Positions 62,712-64,000 of a stretch of 64,000 bases of DNA are shown here, piece by piece. The stretch is taken from NCBI GenBank assembly GCA_964549105.1, contig CAZJTZ010000013.1:1-64000 (forward strand). The letters are read 5' to 3'. Each line of letters starts with the position of its first letter. Position 1 is the stretch's first letter. Origin of the DNA: Hydrogenedens sp964549105 (GTDB lineage: Bacteria; Hydrogenedentota; Hydrogenedentia; Hydrogenedentales; Hydrogenedentaceae). Below the pieces are notes generated by a model. The model did no database searches. It was not told the origin of the DNA and worked only from the letters and a program-made list of their open reading frames with translations. Both the position numbers and the translations under genes were made by a program.

Positions 62712-63179
62712 ATGCCACGGCAAAGTGGAGAAAAACTCATTGTGCAGAATCGCAGGGCTCATTTCGATTATGAGATTCTTGAACGATATGAAGCAGGTAT
62801 AGCGTTAAAAGGGACAGAAGTAAAGTCTCTTCGGACATCAGGAAGTATGTCAATACAAGATGCGTATGTTGACTATGAAGATGAGGAATTGTCTCTTGTA
62901 AATTCTTACATACGTCCTTACGAACAAGGGAATATTTTGAATCATGAACCTCATCGTCCGAGAAAACTATTACTCCATAAACACGAAATTTTCCAGTTAG
63001 GTAAACAAATAAGAGAAAAAGGCTTGACCTTAATTCCATTGAGAGTATACTTTAAAAATGGTTTAGTCAAGGTAGAAATTGGTCTTTGCCGTGGTAAAAA
63101 ACTTATTGATAAACGAGAAAAAATAGAACAGAGAGAAACAGAAAGAGAAATGGAAAGGATTATAAAAAGGCTTCGGTAA
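62712..63179 (+). CDS. smpB: SsrA-binding protein SmpB
   Basis: The 155-residue protein has normal SmpB length and blocks: RAHFDYEILERYEAGIALKGTEVKSLR (split over residues about 13-39), SIQDAYV, HEPHRPRKLLLHKHEI and the basic C-terminal tail with GKKLIDKRE. SmpB binds tmRNA and places it in stalled ribosomes for trans-translation. The tmRNA gene is not next to it, which is common. AAGGG precedes the ATG by about 8 bases. Confidence 0.96.
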   Translation: MPRQSGEKLIVQNRRAHFDYEILERYEAGIALKGTEVKSLRTSGSMSIQDAYVDYEDEELSLVNSYIRPYEQGNILNHEPHRPRKLLLHKHEIFQLGKQIREKGLTLIPLRVYFKNGLVKVEIGLCRGKKLIDKREKIEQRETEREMERIIKRLR

Positions 63180-63220
63180 CCCTCTTTGAATAGTAAGTAG
63201 ATATAAATGGAGAATGTGTT

Positions 63221-63592
63221 ATGGATAAAGATGAGCAGAAAAAAATGAATCCAGCGCTATGGGAACCAAGTGATTTTTGGCTAAACTATGTAGGGAATAT
63301 GCCACCAGCGGCATTTTTAAAAATCTCAGGCGTCTATAGTCCATTTCGCGCAGTGGAAAAACATTTAAAAAAGTTATCTACCTTTTATGGCATTGTAAGA
63401 TATAACACATGGAAAGAAACTTTTAGCCGGCCATTGCAATTTACATTTGAAGAAGTCTACTGTGGCATTATTGCTTATCTTAAAGAAACAGAAGATGACT
63501 GGAGGCAGGAGTGGAAGGAATTTTGGCTTGCTACAGATGACATTGAACCACTAAACAATAATAGTGCTGATACAATAGCACCTGAGAATTAA
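63221..63592 (+). CDS. Hypothetical protein, 123 residues
   Basis: I do not recognise this soluble protein. It is rich in Trp and Phe (WEPSDFWLNYVGNMPPAAFL; DWRQEWKEFWLATDD), helical in pattern, with no signal or membrane helix, and ends in an acidic, Asn-rich tail. GGAG lies about 8 bases upstream of the ATG, and codon use resembles the neighbours, so it is probably a real gene. It lies between smpB and the DUF434 gene on the same strand and may be cotranscribed with them. Confidence 0.65.
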   Translation: MDKDEQKKMNPALWEPSDFWLNYVGNMPPAAFLKISGVYSPFRAVEKHLKKLSTFYGIVRYNTWKETFSRPLQFTFEEVYCGIIAYLKETEDDWRQEWKEFWLATDDIEPLNNNSADTIAPEN

Positions 63593-63608
63593 ATATTAAG
63601 AATTTAAT

Positions 63609-64000
63609 ATGACGCAACAACGGCATAGAGGGAAAAACCCAGAAGATGAAAGATTATTTATACCCAACCAGATGCCGACCTTAAAAAAAGCAGTGGTAGA
63701 CCTTTCCTATCTTTATACCCGAAACTATTCAGAAAAAGCAGCGATAAAAATTGTGGGAGACCATTACCAATTAAAAAGCCGACAAAGGGTTGCTGTCCAA
63801 CGAGCCGCCTGTTCAGATTTGTCTTTACACAATCGTCTTAAAAGTGAGATTGGTAATAAGCCATTAAAAGGAAAAAATTTTCTTATTGATGGGTATAATT
63901 TATTGATTACGGTGGAAAGCCTATTGTCAGGTGGAATTTTAATCTGTGGAAGAGATGGTTGTATCCGGGACATGGCAAGTTTGCATGGGTCTTATCACAA
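63609..64000 (+). CDS. DUF434 domain protein (partial, 3' end missing)
   Basis: An open frame from an ATG near 63609 runs to the end of the window (130 codons). The first 75 residues match DUF434: PEDERLFIPNQMPTLKKAVVDLSYL, YSEKAAIKIVGDHYQL and RQRVAVQRAACSD. The part after residue about 95 (NFLIDGYNLLITVESLLSGG) resembles the domain that follows DUF434 in longer members. The biochemical role of the family is unknown. There is no signal peptide. The start is 17 bases after the preceding stop codon; the C-terminus lies outside the window. Confidence 0.75.
   Translation, partial: MTQQRHRGKNPEDERLFIPNQMPTLKKAVVDLSYLYTRNYSEKAAIKIVGDHYQLKSRQRVAVQRAACSDLSLHNRLKSEIGNKPLKGKNFLIDGYNLLITVESLLSGGILICGRDGCIRDMASLHGSYH

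Overview
This window is one continuous stretch of chromosome from an AT-rich, Gram-negative (diderm) bacterium. Diderm signs are apolipoprotein N-acyltransferase, TolB, a TolA/TonB-like protein, secretin-domain proteins and lipoproteins. MurE carries the DNPR motif, so the peptidoglycan is of the meso-diaminopimelate type. The window opens with the end of a prepilin-like protein bearing the H-X9-DG type motif. It also carries Tat-exported sugar isomerase and Gfo/Idh/MocA oxidoreductases. Both are frequent in Planctomycetes, Lentisphaerae and Hydrogenedentes, so a PVC-like or Hydrogenedentes lineage is my best inference, not a proof. I see no phage, insertion sequence, CRISPR array or obvious foreign island.

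Layout. 0-3.4 kb: prepilin-like tail, a fumarylacetoacetase-family hydrolase, and a pair of Tat-signal sugar-metabolism proteins. 4.0-16.2 kb: a division and cell wall (dcw) cluster read from one near-consensus promoter: mraZ, a STAS-domain gene, rsmH, an FtsL-like gene, a PASTA-type transpeptidase, murE, murF, mraY, murD, ftsW. It stops at ftsW and runs into queA and a two-domain QueD-like gene. 18-21.8 kb, minus strand: a NapH-NapG-like polyferredoxin, a DUF362 protein and an esterase-like hydrolase. 22.4-24.1 kb: a DUF47/PhoU-like regulator and a Pit phosphate transporter. 24.2-26.5 kb: a large secreted glycosidase-like protein. 26.5-29.1 kb: an NrpR-type nitrogen repressor divergent from glutamate dehydrogenase, with palindromes between them. 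29.2-34.4 kb: bifunctional nuclease, TadA, a SprT-like protease, and an ECF sigma factor overlapping a membrane anti-sigma factor.

34.5-43.0 kb, minus strand: citrate synthase, MurJ, Lnt, then a compact operon of a small exported protein, a TPR lipoprotein and two different short secretins. 43.6-49 kb: a secreted GH42-like protein, a HAD phosphatase, an AmrS-like radical SAM enzyme, a YjbQ protein and tRNA-Arg(CCU). 49-58.6 kb: YchF, then a 1985-residue alpha-2-macroglobulin-like protein followed by penicillin-binding protein 1C. 58.6-64 kb: a polytopic membrane glycosyltransferase candidate, TolA/TonB-like and TolB, SmpB, an unknown small gene and a DUF434 gene cut by the window edge.

Envelope building dominates: lipid II synthesis (murE, murF, mraY, murD), its flipping (murJ), its polymerisation and crosslinking (ftsW, transpeptidase, PBP1C), lipoprotein maturation (lnt) and envelope maintenance (tol genes, alpha-2-macroglobulin). 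The items most worth a second look are the bacterial NrpR-gdhA switch with its palindromes, the twin-secretin operon, the QueD-like protein whose active-site residues are split between two domains, the large periplasmic insert in MraY, and the non-phosphorylatable STAS protein inside the dcw cluster.
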